From Polynucleobacter sp. MWH-UH24A (GTDB lineage: Bacteria; Pseudomonadota; Gammaproteobacteria; Burkholderiales; Burkholderiaceae), in the NCBI RefSeq assembly GCF_018687475.1, contig NZ_CP061292.1:1054001-1118000 (forward strand): 64,000 nt of DNA, given 5' to 3'. Position 1 is the stretch's first letter; every line of letters starts with the position of its first letter. The notes beneath the pieces are model-generated. The model ran no database searches, was not told where the DNA came from, and saw only the letters and a list, made by a program, of their open reading frames with translations. Below are positions 1 through 11,126 of this stretch, piece by piece. Position numbers and translations under genes: made by a program.

Positions 1-1307
1 GTTCGTAATACCTGTTTGAGGGTCTGTACTTTCTCGATCGATGGTTCGCCGTGTACCCGAAAGAGGCTGAGATGGTGATGCTTTTGTAAGAAATTAGCAG
101 CGCAGACGTTTGCGGTCAGCATGCATTCTTCAATTAAGCGATGGGCGTCATTACGTAACCTCGGCTCAATACGCAAGATTTTGCCTAGCTCATTACTGAT
201 GATCTGGGTCTCAACGGTCTCAAAATCAATGGCACCGCGTTTCTCACGGGCTGCAAATAATATTTTGTAGAGCTGGTAGAGGTGATTGAGTTGTTCATTG
301 AACTGTGCAAAGCGCACTGCCTCGGGTCCACGGGTATTACTCAAGATCTCCCAAACGGTATCGTAGGTAAAGCGTTGCGCCGAATGCATCACGCCTTGGT
401 AAAACTGATACGCCAGAATCTCCCCGCGTTGATCCACCACCGCATCGCAGACCATACATAGGCGATCCACTTCGGGATTGAGGGAGCAAAGGCCATTGGA
501 GATTTTCTCCGGCAGCATCGGGATCACTCTGCGAGGGAAATACACCGAGGTGGCCCGCAGCAGCGCATCTTTATCGAGTGGATGACCAGGCTTCACATAA
601 TGCGCCACATCAGCAATTGCCACGATTAAACGCCAGGCTTTGATCTGACCATACTGCACGGGCTCGCAATAGACCGCATCATCGAAGTCTCTAGCATCGG
701 CACCATCGATCGTAATCAGTGGAATATCGCGCAGATCGACTCGGCCTTTGAGATCATCTTGCGTTACTGCATTTGGTAATGCTTCAGCCTCTTTTAAGGC
801 AGCTGGTGAGAACGTGTGCGGCACGCCGTATTTACGAACCGCGATCTCGATCTCCATGCCAGGGTCATCGATCTCACCTAAAACCTCAACGACGCGACCC
901 ACCGCTTGTCGATAACTATCGGGGTAATCAATGATCTCGACACTCACCACCTGACCTAGTTTGGCCATGCCTTGGCCACGTGGTGGGATCAAAATGTCGT
1001 GACCAATGCGTTTGTCTTCAGGTGCCACAATCAACACGCCGTTCTCATTAAGAAGGCGTCCAATGACCAAGCGATTGGCGTGCACCAGAACTTCCACAAT
1101 CTGACCCTCGGGGCGTCCGCGACGATCCGTACCCAATACTCGAATCGAGACCCGATCACCATGCATGACCCGAGCCATCTCGCGCTCGGTCAAAAAGATG
1201 TCTTCACCACCATCGTCTGGAACCACAAAGCCAAAGCCATCACGGTGACCTTGTACCGTACCCATGCGATCGCTATCGCGGGTGATGGGTTGATCCGACT
1301 TACGCAT
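1..1307 (-). CDS. rnr: Ribonuclease R (3' part beyond left edge)
   Basis: Processive 3'-5' exoribonuclease of the RNB family that degrades structured RNA in the cytoplasm. About 435 N-terminal residues are in the window; the gene runs off the left edge. Cold-shock-type domains come first (GTVQGHRDGFGFVVPDD near residue 15). The RNB catalytic domain follows, with the metal-binding motif DARDFDDAVY near residue 205. The ATG at 1307 is chosen; a TTG at 1322 is also in frame and an in-frame stop lies just beyond it. The cold-shock region therefore begins almost at the start, and the N-terminal winged-helix domain usual in RNase R is absent. It diverges from tRNA-Leu across about 75 bases. Confidence 0.93.
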   Translation of the reverse strand, partial: MRKSDQPITRDSDRMGTVQGHRDGFGFVVPDDGGEDIFLTEREMARVMHGDRVSIRVLGTDRRGRPEGQIVEVLVHANRLVIGRLLNENGVLIVAPEDKRIGHDILIPPRGQGMAKLGQVVSVEIIDYPDSYRQAVGRVVEVLGEIDDPGMEIEIAVRKYGVPHTFSPAALKEAEALPNAVTQDDLKGRVDLRDIPLITIDGADARDFDDAVYCEPVQYGQIKAWRLIVAIADVAHYVKPGHPLDKDALLRATSVYFPRRVIPMLPEKISNGLCSLNPEVDRLCMVCDAVVDQRGEILAYQFYQGVMHSAQRFTYDTVWEILSNTRGPEAVRFAQFNEQLNHLYQLYKILFAAREKRGAIDFETVETQIISNELGKILRIEPRLRNDAHRLIEECMLTANVCAANFLQKHHHLSLFRVHGEPSIEKVQTLKQVLR

Positions 1308-1341
1308 GAACGGCTTTCGCAATTGAGGTCATGAGAGTGAT

Positions 1342-1373
1342 TTGACCACAATGTGAAGGCAGCAACCTATAAT
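1342..1373 (+). promoter_or_regulatory. Candidate promoter of tRNA-Leu
   Basis: A perfect -10 hexamer TATAAT (1368-1373) lies 9 bases before the tRNA-Leu gene. TTGACC at 1342-1347 is a good -35 match, but the 20-base spacing is longer than the ideal 17, so the -35 assignment is weak. Confidence 0.5.
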
Positions 1374-1381
1374 GCACAAAT

Positions 1382-1468
1382 GCCCAAATGGCGAAATTGG
1401 TAGACGCACCAGCTTCAGGTGCTGGCGATCGAAAGGTTGTGGAGGTTCGAGTCCTCTTTTGGGCACCA
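1382..1468 (+). tRNA. tRNA-Leu (anticodon CAG)
   Basis: Full cloverleaf with the long variable arm of a class II tRNA. Acceptor GCCCAAA pairs with TTTGGGC, the anticodon stem CCAGC/GCTGG encloses loop TTCAGGT (anticodon CAG, reads CTG), and the T loop is TTCGAGT. The 3' CCA is encoded at 1466-1468. It is transcribed towards the end of purA, with about 30 bases between them. Confidence 0.97.
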
Positions 1469-1499
1469 AAATGCAAGAGGATTAGCTACCAATCCTCAT

Positions 1500-2864
<1,365 letters not shown>

Positions 2865-2884
2865 TTATTGTAGTGATCAAGCGA

Positions 2885-4060
2885 CTAGACGCGCGATTTT
2901 AGTTCCCAACTGGCACCTTGTTTCACGAGTTCACGTTGGCACTCAAACTCCTCCGAATTTGCATCATCGCCCTTGTGCGCCTGAATGACCACCTCGCCTG
3001 CAGCACGTAACTCATCAATACGACGATTTAGATCTGGATCGTTCGACCAGGGTGCAAAAATCGCTTGACGCTTGACTGAGATATTGGATAAGTCGGCAAG
3101 TGTGAGTAGATCCAGTGAAAAGCCCGTAGCGGGTCGTGAGCGACCAAAGGCCTGACCCACATGATCATAACGACCACCGCGCGCAATGGGTTGGGGTAAA
3201 CCATCCACATAGGCAGCAAACATGACCCCGCTGTGGTACTGGTATCCACGCAAATCCGCTAGATCCAGCGAGAGCTCCAATTGTTTGGATAAGCCACTAG
3301 TCGCCGCAATCAGACGCTCTAGATCCTTGAGCGATTGTGCAATCAAGGGTTGATTGGGTAAGGCGAGTTGACCCGACCGGGCATTAGCCAAGACTTCCGC
3401 ACAAGAGCCATTGAGTTGCAACAATGCCAATAATGGTTTGCTAATCGCAGGCGCAAACTGGCTCACCCATTGAGTGAGGCTTGGCTGGTCTTTGGTTTGT
3501 AATATGGTGTAGAGGGTCTCGGTATCGGCATGGCTTAATACCAAATCACCTAAGATGCCTTTAAGCACTCCTGCATGCGACAAATCCAAATAGATCTTGC
3601 CAAGCCCTGCTTGAGTTAGTGTCTTTAGGAGTAAATTGATCGCTTCAAGATCAGCCTCCCACCCTGCATGCCCATAAATCTCGGCACCGAGTTGCAACTC
3701 TTCACGCGAGGTTGAACCCGGCGGTGTACGGACACGCGCTACCGACCCTGCATAGCACAGACGGGTCACGCCTTCACGATTGAGAAGGTGTGCATCGATA
3801 CGCGCCACCTGGGGCGTGATATCTGCACGTAAGCCTAAAGTACGACCCGAGAGCTGATCAACGAGCTTAAAGGTTTGTAAATTAAGATCCGATCCCGTTC
3901 CGGTTAACAGTGAATCCAAGAACTCCAAGAGCGGCGGGCTAACGAGCTCATAGCCGTAGGATTGATATAGATCGAGGGAGCGACGGCGTAACTCCTCGAT
4001 CTTGCGAGCCCGGGCTGGCAATACATCAGCAATATCCTCGGGCAGTAACCAACGGTTCAT
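2885..4060 (-). CDS. hisZ: ATP phosphoribosyltransferase regulatory subunit
   Basis: HisZ is a catalytically inactive histidyl-tRNA-synthetase paralogue. It activates the short form of HisG and mediates histidine feedback in the first step of histidine synthesis. The protein (391 residues) starts MNRWLLPEDIADVLP and has the class II synthetase-like core (LGLRADITPQVARIDAHLL near residue 95; GGRYDHVGQAFGRSRPATGFS near 295). No anticodon-binding domain is evident. Its presence implies a short-form hisG elsewhere in the genome. The stop of hflC lies 11 bases upstream, so cotranscription is likely. hisS is in the same gene block 7 kb away. Confidence 0.93.
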   Translation of the reverse strand: MNRWLLPEDIADVLPARARKIEELRRRSLDLYQSYGYELVSPPLLEFLDSLLTGTGSDLNLQTFKLVDQLSGRTLGLRADITPQVARIDAHLLNREGVTRLCYAGSVARVRTPPGSTSREELQLGAEIYGHAGWEADLEAINLLLKTLTQAGLGKIYLDLSHAGVLKGILGDLVLSHADTETLYTILQTKDQPSLTQWVSQFAPAISKPLLALLQLNGSCAEVLANARSGQLALPNQPLIAQSLKDLERLIAATSGLSKQLELSLDLADLRGYQYHSGVMFAAYVDGLPQPIARGGRYDHVGQAFGRSRPATGFSLDLLTLADLSNISVKRQAIFAPWSNDPDLNRRIDELRAAGEVVIQAHKGDDANSEEFECQRELVKQGASWELKSRV

Positions 4061-4071
4061 GATGCGATCGT

Positions 4072-4941
4072 TTAGTTCTTCTTTTGCATGAACCGGAAGA
4101 AATCGTTGCTTGGCTCGATCACCATTAAGTCTTTCTTATCCTTAAAGGTGTTGCGATAGGCTTCAAGGCTGCGATAGAACTGAGCAAACTGGGGGTCACG
4201 ATTAAATGCTTCGGCATAGAGGGCTGTCGCTCGAGCATCGCCCGCTCCCTTGATCCGCTGTGCATCGCGATAGGCGTCTGCCAAAATCACATCGCGCTGA
4301 CGCTCCGCACTTGCCCGAATCTTGTCCGATTCTGCTGCTCCCGTGGAGCGCAATTCATTAGCCACTCGCTTACGCTCTGCTTCCATTCGGCGATAGACCG
4401 AATCGCTAATTTCAGCGAGCAAGTCAATCCGCTTTAAGCGCACGTCGACGATTTCAACACCAATCGCTTTGGCATCGTCCTCCACTTTTTTCTGAATCCC
4501 TTGCATCACCTGATCACGCTGCTCTGAAATAATCTCGCGAATGGTGCGTTTGGTGAACTCTTCGTTTAACGCCGAACGAATCAGCTGGTTCATCCGATCG
4601 GTCGCTAGCCGCTCATCACCACGGAAGCTCACGAAGAACTTGAGGGGATCAATAATGCGCCACTTCACATACGAATCCACCAAGAGGTTTTTCTTCTCAG
4701 CAGTAATAAAGCGCTCTGCGTCGGGGTTATCAATCGTCATGATGCGACGATCAAAGAAGATGACGTTTTGAAATGGTGCAGGTAGCTTGAACTGCAAACC
4801 TGGTTGCTCAATCACTCGCACAATCTGACCGAAGGCAAAGACCACGGCAAACTTGCGTTGATCGACAATAAAAATACAGGAACTAATCAAATAGAAAGAA
4901 ACGATTAGACCCAGAATAAGACCAAGGAGACGATTAGGCAT
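4072..4941 (-). CDS. hflC: HflC, SPFH protein controlling FtsH
   Basis: Membrane-anchored SPFH/prohibitin-family protein that forms the HflKC complex around the AAA protease FtsH and modulates its proteolysis. One N-terminal membrane segment (LLGLILGLIVSFYLISSCIF, about residues 4-23) is followed by the band-7 domain (FAVVFAFGQIVRVIEQPGLQFK). A charged helical region rich in RAS/AER repeats follows. Length (289 residues) is typical. It is placed 20 bases downstream of hflK, its obligate partner. Confidence 0.95.
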   Translation of the reverse strand: MPNRLLGLILGLIVSFYLISSCIFIVDQRKFAVVFAFGQIVRVIEQPGLQFKLPAPFQNVIFFDRRIMTIDNPDAERFITAEKKNLLVDSYVKWRIIDPLKFFVSFRGDERLATDRMNQLIRSALNEEFTKRTIREIISEQRDQVMQGIQKKVEDDAKAIGVEIVDVRLKRIDLLAEISDSVYRRMEAERKRVANELRSTGAAESDKIRASAERQRDVILADAYRDAQRIKGAGDARATALYAEAFNRDPQFAQFYRSLEAYRNTFKDKKDLMVIEPSNDFFRFMQKKN

Positions 4942-4961
4942 GATAACTTTTTCCTCGATTC

Positions 4962-6368
4962 TTAACGATCACCGCGATCACGACTGCGCAAGCCATCCCG
5001 TTTCTCGGGAGTACGCTCCGCTGGGGATGGTGCTGCACTGGGAGTGGGACTAGAGATGGCATTGGGTGAGATGACACCCGGCAAAGCAGCGCCTTGCAGT
5101 TGCGCAGCTTGTTGCGCTTCGGTAGTCACTTGGTTAATGATTTTATCGAGCGGTAAATACAACAAGCTATTGCTCTTGGCAGTGTCGACCAATACCTTGG
5201 TGACATTGTTGTAGATCTCTTTCATGGTGTCGATGTACATCCGATCGCGCGTTACCTGAGGTGCCTTGGCGTACTCGCTGTAAATTTGTTTGAAACGCAA
5301 GGCATCACCTTCGGCCATCGCAGAAACACGTGCCCGATAACCTTCAGCCTCTTGGATTAGACGCGCTGCTGTACCTTTCGCACGAGGCAGGATGTCATTG
5401 GCATACGCCTCACCCTCACTCTTTAAACGCTCACGGTCTTGACCCGCTTTCACCGCATCATCAAACGCGGCCTGAACTTGCTCTGGCGGTTGCACATTTT
5501 GCACGGTCACGCTAGTCACAAAGATACCGGTTTTATAACTATCCAAAATAGCTTGAATGGCCAAAGCCAGATCAATCGCAATCTTCTCACGACCTTCATA
5601 CAACACCGTATCCATCTTGCTGCGTCCCACAATCTCACGCACTGCGGTCTCAGCAGCCTGCACCACGGCCATATCTGGATCGCGATTATTAAAGAGATAC
5701 TCCATCGGATCCTTTAAGCGGTACTGAACCGCAAAACGCACATCAATGATGTTCTCGTCTTCGGTCAACATCGACGAATCTTTTTGATTGGTACCCTTAA
5801 TCATCACCGAGCGACCAACCTCAACCGAACGTACGGCCGACAAGTTCACGGTCTCGGTTGATTGAATCGGCCAAGGCATCCGCCAGTTAATACCGGGACG
5901 TGCTGTGTAGTCGTATTTACCAAAGGTGAGAACAACACCGGCCTGACCTTCCTGAATCATAAAAAAGCCACTAAATAGCCACACCAGGGTCACAATGACT
6001 AAGGCACCTAAGCTAGCGGTCTTGGGATTAAAGCCCTCAACATTAAATTGGGGTGGTTTACGTCCACCACCACTAGGGGGCTGTCCGCCACCCGATGGCC
6101 GCTTCTTGCCGCCAAAGAGGTTATTTAACTTGTCATTGAAATCGCGCCAGAGATCATCAAGATCGGGCGGTCCATTTTCAGGGCGGCGATTACCTTGGGG
6201 TTGCTGATTAGGTTGAGCCTGATCACCACCCTCTTTAGGATCTTTATCCCCTTTGGGTGCTTGATGGTTATTTCCCCAGCCAGGATCATTGACGGAGAAA
6301 AACCCTTTAAAGTAGTCACCTACTTTATGGAGTGTTTGGCGAATAGTTTCGGGTCGAATGGAAATCAA
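4962..6368 (-). CDS. hflK: HflK, SPFH protein controlling FtsH
   Basis: Partner of HflC in the FtsH-regulating inner-membrane complex. There is a Gly/Pro/Asn-rich cytoplasmic N-terminus (residues 30-110), one membrane helix (LGALVIVTLVWLFSGFFMI, about 121-139), a band-7 domain, a helical segment and a proline-rich tail. The conserved SVNDPGWGN stretch lies near residue 25. The only start before it is a TTG at 6368, which overlaps the end of hflX by 44 bases and has no clear ribosome-binding site, so the start is uncertain. Confidence 0.93.
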   Translation of the reverse strand: MISIRPETIRQTLHKVGDYFKGFFSVNDPGWGNNHQAPKGDKDPKEGGDQAQPNQQPQGNRRPENGPPDLDDLWRDFNDKLNNLFGGKKRPSGGGQPPSGGGRKPPQFNVEGFNPKTASLGALVIVTLVWLFSGFFMIQEGQAGVVLTFGKYDYTARPGINWRMPWPIQSTETVNLSAVRSVEVGRSVMIKGTNQKDSSMLTEDENIIDVRFAVQYRLKDPMEYLFNNRDPDMAVVQAAETAVREIVGRSKMDTVLYEGREKIAIDLALAIQAILDSYKTGIFVTSVTVQNVQPPEQVQAAFDDAVKAGQDRERLKSEGEAYANDILPRAKGTAARLIQEAEGYRARVSAMAEGDALRFKQIYSEYAKAPQVTRDRMYIDTMKEIYNNVTKVLVDTAKSNSLLYLPLDKIINQVTTEAQQAAQLQGAALPGVISPNAISSPTPSAAPSPAERTPEKRDGLRSRDRGDR

Positions 6369-7581
6369 AATCGGCGGTTTCTGGTCTATCGGTTAATGGT
6401 TGAAGCAGATCGCCATGCGCCTTGTGATGTTGGACGTCAGCGTGCTCAACCTTTAGTTTATCAGTCCTGTGTGCAAACTCGCATAGACACTCGCGCAGCA
6501 GGTCTAAACCTATGCCTTCCTGGGCAGACAAAAAGACCTTGTAAGGCACCCCATGAATATCACGTTCAATATGAGGGCCTTTAGTAAAAGTCTGCGGCAT
6601 CAAATCAATTTTGTTCATCACTTCTAAACGTGGAATGCCATCCGCCCCAATTTCCTTCAGGACCGCTTCAACTTGAGCCTGCTGCTCCTGGGCAACTGGG
6701 CTGCAAGCATCAATCACGTGCACAATCAAATCGGCATGCACCGTTTCGTCAAGCGTGGCTCGAAAGGCCTCAACCAATTGATGCGGTAACTCCCGAATAA
6801 ATCCCACAGTATCAGAAAGGACAATTTGCCGCCCCTCCTCCAAATGAACGCGTCGGGAGGTGGTGTCCAAGGTCGCAAAGAGTTGATCAGCGGCATAGGT
6901 GCCGGCTTTGGTCAGTGCATTAAATAAGGTGGACTTACCGGCATTGGTATATCCCACCAATGACACGGAGAACACTTCGTTGCGTGCCCTTGCTCGCCGT
7001 TGGGTGCGCTGCTGACGTTGCAACTTGGCCAGTTCTGCTTCCAAGCGTTTGGCTTTGGTTGCTAACATGCGGCGATCCAACTCCATCTGGGTCTCACCCG
7101 GACCACCGCGCAGACCAATACCACCCTTCTGACGCTCTAAGTGACTCCAAGCGCGCACGAGTCTTGACATGCGGTAGCGCACATTGGCTAACTCCACTTG
7201 GGTCTTACCCAAATGGCTCTTCGCACGTTGGGCAAAAATATCGAGGATCAATCCGGTGCGGTCGATCACGTGTTTACCCAGATGACGCTCAAGATTGCGT
7301 TGTTGCGTTGGTGAAATCGCATGATTGACGATCGCAAGTTCTGCATCGTGCTCCTGCATCGCACGTAAGACCTCATTGGCCTTACCCGAACGGATAAATA
7401 AGGAAGGGTCAACGCTACCGCGACGCCCAATGACCGAAGCGCTTGGTATCGATCCTGCACTCTGCGCTAAGAGTGCAAGCTCCGCCATGCTCTCTGGGAA
7501 ATCGTCTTTGCCGGTATCAATTCCTACCAATACCGCACGGACCTCCTCGACTCCGGTGTTATGCAGCTGGAGCTTCCTCAT
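6325..7581 (-). CDS. hflX: GTPase HflX
   Basis: Ribosome-associated GTPase that splits or rescues stalled 70S ribosomes. The HflX-specific N-terminal domain ([17 protein letters not shown] stretch, [19 protein letters not shown]) precedes the G domain. In the G domain, GYTNAGKST is the P-loop, [17 protein letters not shown] is G3 and NKID is G4. Length (418 residues) is normal. The start at 7581 overlaps the end of hfq by 23 bases, which indicates translational coupling in the hfq-hflX-hflK-hflC unit. Confidence 0.95.
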   Translation of the reverse strand: MRKLQLHNTGVEEVRAVLVGIDTGKDDFPESMAELALLAQSAGSIPSASVIGRRGSVDPSLFIRSGKANEVLRAMQEHDAELAIVNHAISPTQQRNLERHLGKHVIDRTGLILDIFAQRAKSHLGKTQVELANVRYRMSRLVRAWSHLERQKGGIGLRGGPGETQMELDRRMLATKAKRLEAELAKLQRQQRTQRRARARNEVFSVSLVGYTNAGKSTLFNALTKAGTYAADQLFATLDTTSRRVHLEEGRQIVLSDTVGFIRELPHQLVEAFRATLDETVHADLIVHVIDACSPVAQEQQAQVEAVLKEIGADGIPRLEVMNKIDLMPQTFTKGPHIERDIHGVPYKVFLSAQEGIGLDLLRECLCEFAHRTDKLKVEHADVQHHKAHGDLLQPLTDRPETADFDFHSTRNYSPNTP

Positions 7582-7807
7582 CGTCTGCCCTAAAGCTCAC
7601 AGCTCGGGCGGGTACTACGGTGGAGATGGCGTGCTTATAGACCATTTGGGTTACGGTGTTGCGCAACAGAATCACGTATTGATCGAATGACTCAACGTTA
7701 CCTTGCAACTTAATGCCATTGACCAAATAGATCGACACTGGAATGTGCTCTTTGCGCAAGGCATTCAGAAAAGGGTCCTGCAGCAACTGGACTTGTTTGG
7801 TACTCAT
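7559..7807 (-). CDS. hfq: RNA chaperone Hfq
   Basis: Hexameric Sm-like protein that pairs small regulatory RNAs with mRNAs. The Sm1 motif ([20 protein letters not shown]) and the Sm2 motif YKHAIST are intact. The 82-residue length with a short acidic C-tail (DDEEAPAA) is typical of betaproteobacteria. The 114 bases separating it from der may hold a promoter, but I see no convincing hexamers. Confidence 0.97.
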   Translation of the reverse strand: MSTKQVQLLQDPFLNALRKEHIPVSIYLVNGIKLQGNVESFDQYVILLRNTVTQMVYKHAISTVVPARAVSFRADDEEAPAA

Positions 7808-7921
7808 ACTGCTCCTTAATCGTTATTTAAGTTAGGGAGTCTTGCTTTTGTATACAACACGGATGGTTTCTGTAAGGATATTAACCGTATTCAACGGAAT
7901 TCTCCACGGATTGAACATATC

Positions 7922-9280
7922 CTACTTACGACGTGGTTTTTCATCCTTGACGTAGGGGTTTGCCGCAGTCCGGAACTCAATCCGCAGGGGCGTACCGCGT
8001 AATTCAAAGATCTCCCGAAAGCGCCCTTCAAGATAGCGTTTGTAGCTATCGGTAATGCCGTGCAAGGCGCTCCCATGAATAATCACAATTGGCGGGTTCA
8101 TGCCGCCCTGATGGGCGTACCGGAGTTTGGGTCGGCCTTTGGCCACCCGTTTGGGCTGTTGATGTGCCACCGCATCAATCATGGCGCGAGTCAGTTTTGG
8201 TGTAGACAGTTTGGCCATCGCAGCCTGGTAAGCCTTATCCACATCCTTAAAGAGCTCTTTGATGCCAAAGCCTTTTTTGGCCGAGATGGGATGCACATTG
8301 GCAAAGTCTAAAAAGCGCAGCTTTTGTGCAATCTCCACGCGCGCACGTTCTTTCACATAGGCGTCTATCCCATCCCATTTATTAACCGCGACCACCAGAG
8401 CGCGTCCCGCTTCCACAATGTAGCCCGCAATATGCGCATCCTGCTCAGAGATATCCTGCTGAGCATCGAGCATCAAGATCACGACATTGGCATCGTTAAT
8501 CGCTTGCAGAGTTTTGACCACCGAAAACTTTTCAATGGCTTCAAAGACCTTGCCACGACGACGCAGTCCTGCGGTATCAATCAAGACATAGGATTTGCCA
8601 TTGCGCTCAAACTCAACCTCAATAGCATCCCGCGTCGTGCCAGGTAGATCAAAGGCAATGACCCGATCTTCCCCAAGCAAGGTGTTAATGAAGGTCGACT
8701 TGCCAACATTGGGTCGGCCCACCACCGCAATCTTCATTGGCCGCGTGCCATCGGCGACCGCTGCATCATCAGGCTCGGGTTCAGGGATCTGCAATTGATC
8801 GAGCGCTTCTTCGATGAGAGCGCGCACCCCATCGCCGTGAGCAGACGAAATGGGTTCAGGTTGACCAAGACCCAACTCATAAAAATCGGCTGTGACTACG
8901 CTAGCCGACATGCCCTCGGTCTTATTGACCGCAAGGATGACCGGGCGACCGGTCTTGCGTAAGAAATCGGCAATCACGCGATCCTGTGGGGCAAGCCCTA
9001 GTCGGCCATCGACCATAAAGATCACTAGATCCGATTCGGCGACGGCTTGCTTCGTTTGCTTTGCCATCTCAGCCATGATGCCGGTCTTCGCAACGGGTTC
9101 AAAACCACCCGTATCAATGCAAATGAACTCCCGATCGCCAACGCGACCGTTGCCATAGTGACGATCACGCGTGAGCCCAGGAAAATCAGCAACTAAGGCA
9201 TCTCTCGATTTAGTGAGGCGATTAAATAAGGTGGATTTACCGACATTGGGTCGGCCCACGATGGCAATAACGGGTTTCAT
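7922..9280 (-). CDS. der: Ribosome biogenesis GTPase Der (EngA)
   Basis: Tandem-GTPase needed for 50S subunit assembly. Two complete G domains are seen: [14 protein letters not shown] at residue 8 and [16 protein letters not shown] near residue 187, each with its own DxxG and NKxD motifs (NKTE, NKWD). A C-terminal KH-like domain ends in a basic tail (KDEKPRRK). Length (452 residues) is as expected. It lies 11 bases downstream of bamB, in the bamB-der order common in proteobacteria. Confidence 0.97.
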   Translation of the reverse strand: MKPVIAIVGRPNVGKSTLFNRLTKSRDALVADFPGLTRDRHYGNGRVGDREFICIDTGGFEPVAKTGIMAEMAKQTKQAVAESDLVIFMVDGRLGLAPQDRVIADFLRKTGRPVILAVNKTEGMSASVVTADFYELGLGQPEPISSAHGDGVRALIEEALDQLQIPEPEPDDAAVADGTRPMKIAVVGRPNVGKSTFINTLLGEDRVIAFDLPGTTRDAIEVEFERNGKSYVLIDTAGLRRRGKVFEAIEKFSVVKTLQAINDANVVILMLDAQQDISEQDAHIAGYIVEAGRALVVAVNKWDGIDAYVKERARVEIAQKLRFLDFANVHPISAKKGFGIKELFKDVDKAYQAAMAKLSTPKLTRAMIDAVAHQQPKRVAKGRPKLRYAHQGGMNPPIVIIHGSALHGITDSYKRYLEGRFREIFELRGTPLRIEFRTAANPYVKDEKPRRK

Positions 9281-9291
9281 GGGGATTGGTC

Positions 9292-10422
9292 TTAACGCGG
9301 GCGATATGCCGCAATCTTGCCACCTTGAGAAGCAATGATGATCACGCCACCTGCTGCAATCGGAGCTGCAGTAACTGGTGAGCTGTCGTGACGAATGCGC
9401 GAGACCAACTGTCCACTATTTTGATTGAGAAGATGAACATAACCTTGTTTATCACCCATCAGCACCACTTTGCCAACTGCAAGCGGTTCTCCCACATCAC
9501 GCCAGGTGAGTTGCGTGTTCTCCCACACTTGCACACCATCGCTTGCACGATAGGCATAAACGTGGGACTTCTCATTAGCAGCAAAGACAAACTCCGTACT
9601 TTGAGTGGTGCCGGTATAGCTTGAGAAATCCTTCGACCACGCTAAATTACCAGTGCGTAGTTCAGCGCAACCAATTTTCCCTTGATAAGAAACCACGCAA
9701 AGGCGCCCTTCCTCAAGACTCGGTCGACTGGTGACATCATTTAAACGTTCGATCTCAGAAAAGCCTTTGGGGAACGAGACTGCCGACTCCCAAATGAGTC
9801 CACCGTTGGAGAGCGCGAGTGCTCCAAAGCGGCCGCCGGCAAAACCAGTGACCACGGCATCATTGCCAACTAAGAGCATGCCGTAACCAACACGCAGTGA
9901 TAATGGGGACTGTTGCCGTTGATAAATCCAACGCCGTTTACCCGTGTTTGCATCCAAACCAATAAAGCGATGATCTAAAGTACGGATCACTACGACACCG
10001 GCTGCTACGATCGGATCAGAAAGTACCTCACTTCCAATTAGGTGCTTCCAAATATTTTTACCCGACTCATCGTAGCCATAGGCATTGCCTTCACTACTAA
10101 CCACCACTGTAATCTTGCCATCCGATCCTGGACCAATGGAGAGTTTCTCGGGAACACTAACCTCCCAAACCACACGCCCAGTCTGAATATTTAACTTACT
10201 AAGCGTGCCACGTGCCGATGCTGCGAAGAGATGGTCATCAGCAACAACGGGACGAAAGTTAGCAGGAACGGAGCTACCGACACTGGTTGACCAGACCTCA
10301 GCAAGCTCGACTTGATTCGTTATATTGACGAGCTCAGCCGGTTTGCGAACCTTGGACGAGCCCGAACAGGCAATCAATGCGATGGAAAGAGATGCGATGG
10401 CACCCCAGCGCAACAGTCGCAC
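9292..10422 (-). CDS. bamB: Outer membrane assembly lipoprotein BamB
   Basis: Lipoprotein of the BAM complex that inserts beta-barrel proteins in the outer membrane. An N-terminal signal ends in the lipobox LIAC (Cys about residue 19). The rest is a beta-propeller of PQQ-like repeats, seen as recurring Trp-rich blades ([35 protein letters not shown]). The start is GTG at 10422, overlapping the TAG of the upstream gene by one base, with a run of Gs as ribosome-binding site. Confidence 0.95.
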   Translation of the reverse strand: MRLLRWGAIASLSIALIACSGSSKVRKPAELVNITNQVELAEVWSTSVGSSVPANFRPVVADDHLFAASARGTLSKLNIQTGRVVWEVSVPEKLSIGPGSDGKITVVVSSEGNAYGYDESGKNIWKHLIGSEVLSDPIVAAGVVVIRTLDHRFIGLDANTGKRRWIYQRQQSPLSLRVGYGMLLVGNDAVVTGFAGGRFGALALSNGGLIWESAVSFPKGFSEIERLNDVTSRPSLEEGRLCVVSYQGKIGCAELRTGNLAWSKDFSSYTGTTQSTEFVFAANEKSHVYAYRASDGVQVWENTQLTWRDVGEPLAVGKVVLMGDKQGYVHLLNQNSGQLVSRIRHDSSPVTAAPIAAGGVIIIASQGGKIAAYRPR

Positions 10423-11075
10423 TACATCCCCCCTACAGCATCAATCTTTACTTTCAATAAGCCACGCGCGTCCTCCGGAAAGGCTCGATCACTTTGCATG
10501 GCTTTCATGGCCTTGAGGTATTCGGTACGCGCTTCAGGGATTTTTGTTTGCACCAGATACCAATCACCACGACGCTCAATCCAAAGGGGCTCAAATCCTT
10601 TCACAGCTTTTTCTTTGAGGAGTTGATCAGCCTCTTTGAGGCTGGCTTCAGTCCCTTGATCAATAAGAATTCCAAGGAGCCGCAATTGCGCCAGAGCCCG
10701 AAACGAATCATCGCTGGCTTGATTGGCGGTCCACTTCAAATAGCTTTGTGCTTTAGTTGCATCGTTACTGTCCATCGCGACCTTGGCAGCCACAAGGCTT
10801 CCCATCGCTGCATAACTCGTGCCACCGTATTTGTTTTGCAAATCTTCAGCCGCAAGATACGTTTTGTCTTTCTCGTTCTTACTAATCGAATTAATTAAGG
10901 TCTCGTATAACTTACCCGCATCTGCGGCTTGATCGCGTTGATACCACTTCCAAGCACTCATGCCGCTATAAACGAGCAATGCCACGGTAATGACACCGAT
11001 GATGTAATTGCCATAGCGGGCCCAAAACGATTTCAGGTTCGCTAGGTTTTCTTGTTCTTCGAGGTCAAGTGCCAT
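10422..11075 (-). CDS. YfgM-like tetratricopeptide membrane protein
   Basis: Belongs to the YfgM/TPR_21 family, inner-membrane proteins with a periplasmic TPR domain that act beside the SecYEG translocon and periplasmic chaperones. A cytoplasmic N-terminus (DLEEQENLANLKSFW) is followed by one membrane helix (NYIIGVITVALLVYSGMSAW, about residues 23-42) and helical repeats to residue 217. It sits between hisS and bamB, its usual place. The function is inferred from family and context. Confidence 0.88.
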   Translation of the reverse strand: MALDLEEQENLANLKSFWARYGNYIIGVITVALLVYSGMSAWKWYQRDQAADAGKLYETLINSISKNEKDKTYLAAEDLQNKYGGTSYAAMGSLVAAKVAMDSNDATKAQSYLKWTANQASDDSFRALAQLRLLGILIDQGTEASLKEADQLLKEKAVKGFEPLWIERRGDWYLVQTKIPEARTEYLKAMKAMQSDRAFPEDARGLLKVKIDAVGGM

Positions 11076-11126
11076 GCCAATACTGCTTTCTTCAATGAAT
11101 TAAACGCTTATTTTATGCTGTATCGC

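Noticed and set aside
972..1334. Plus-strand open frame opposite rnr
   Set aside because: Antisense to conserved RNase R sequence; no recognisable protein features.
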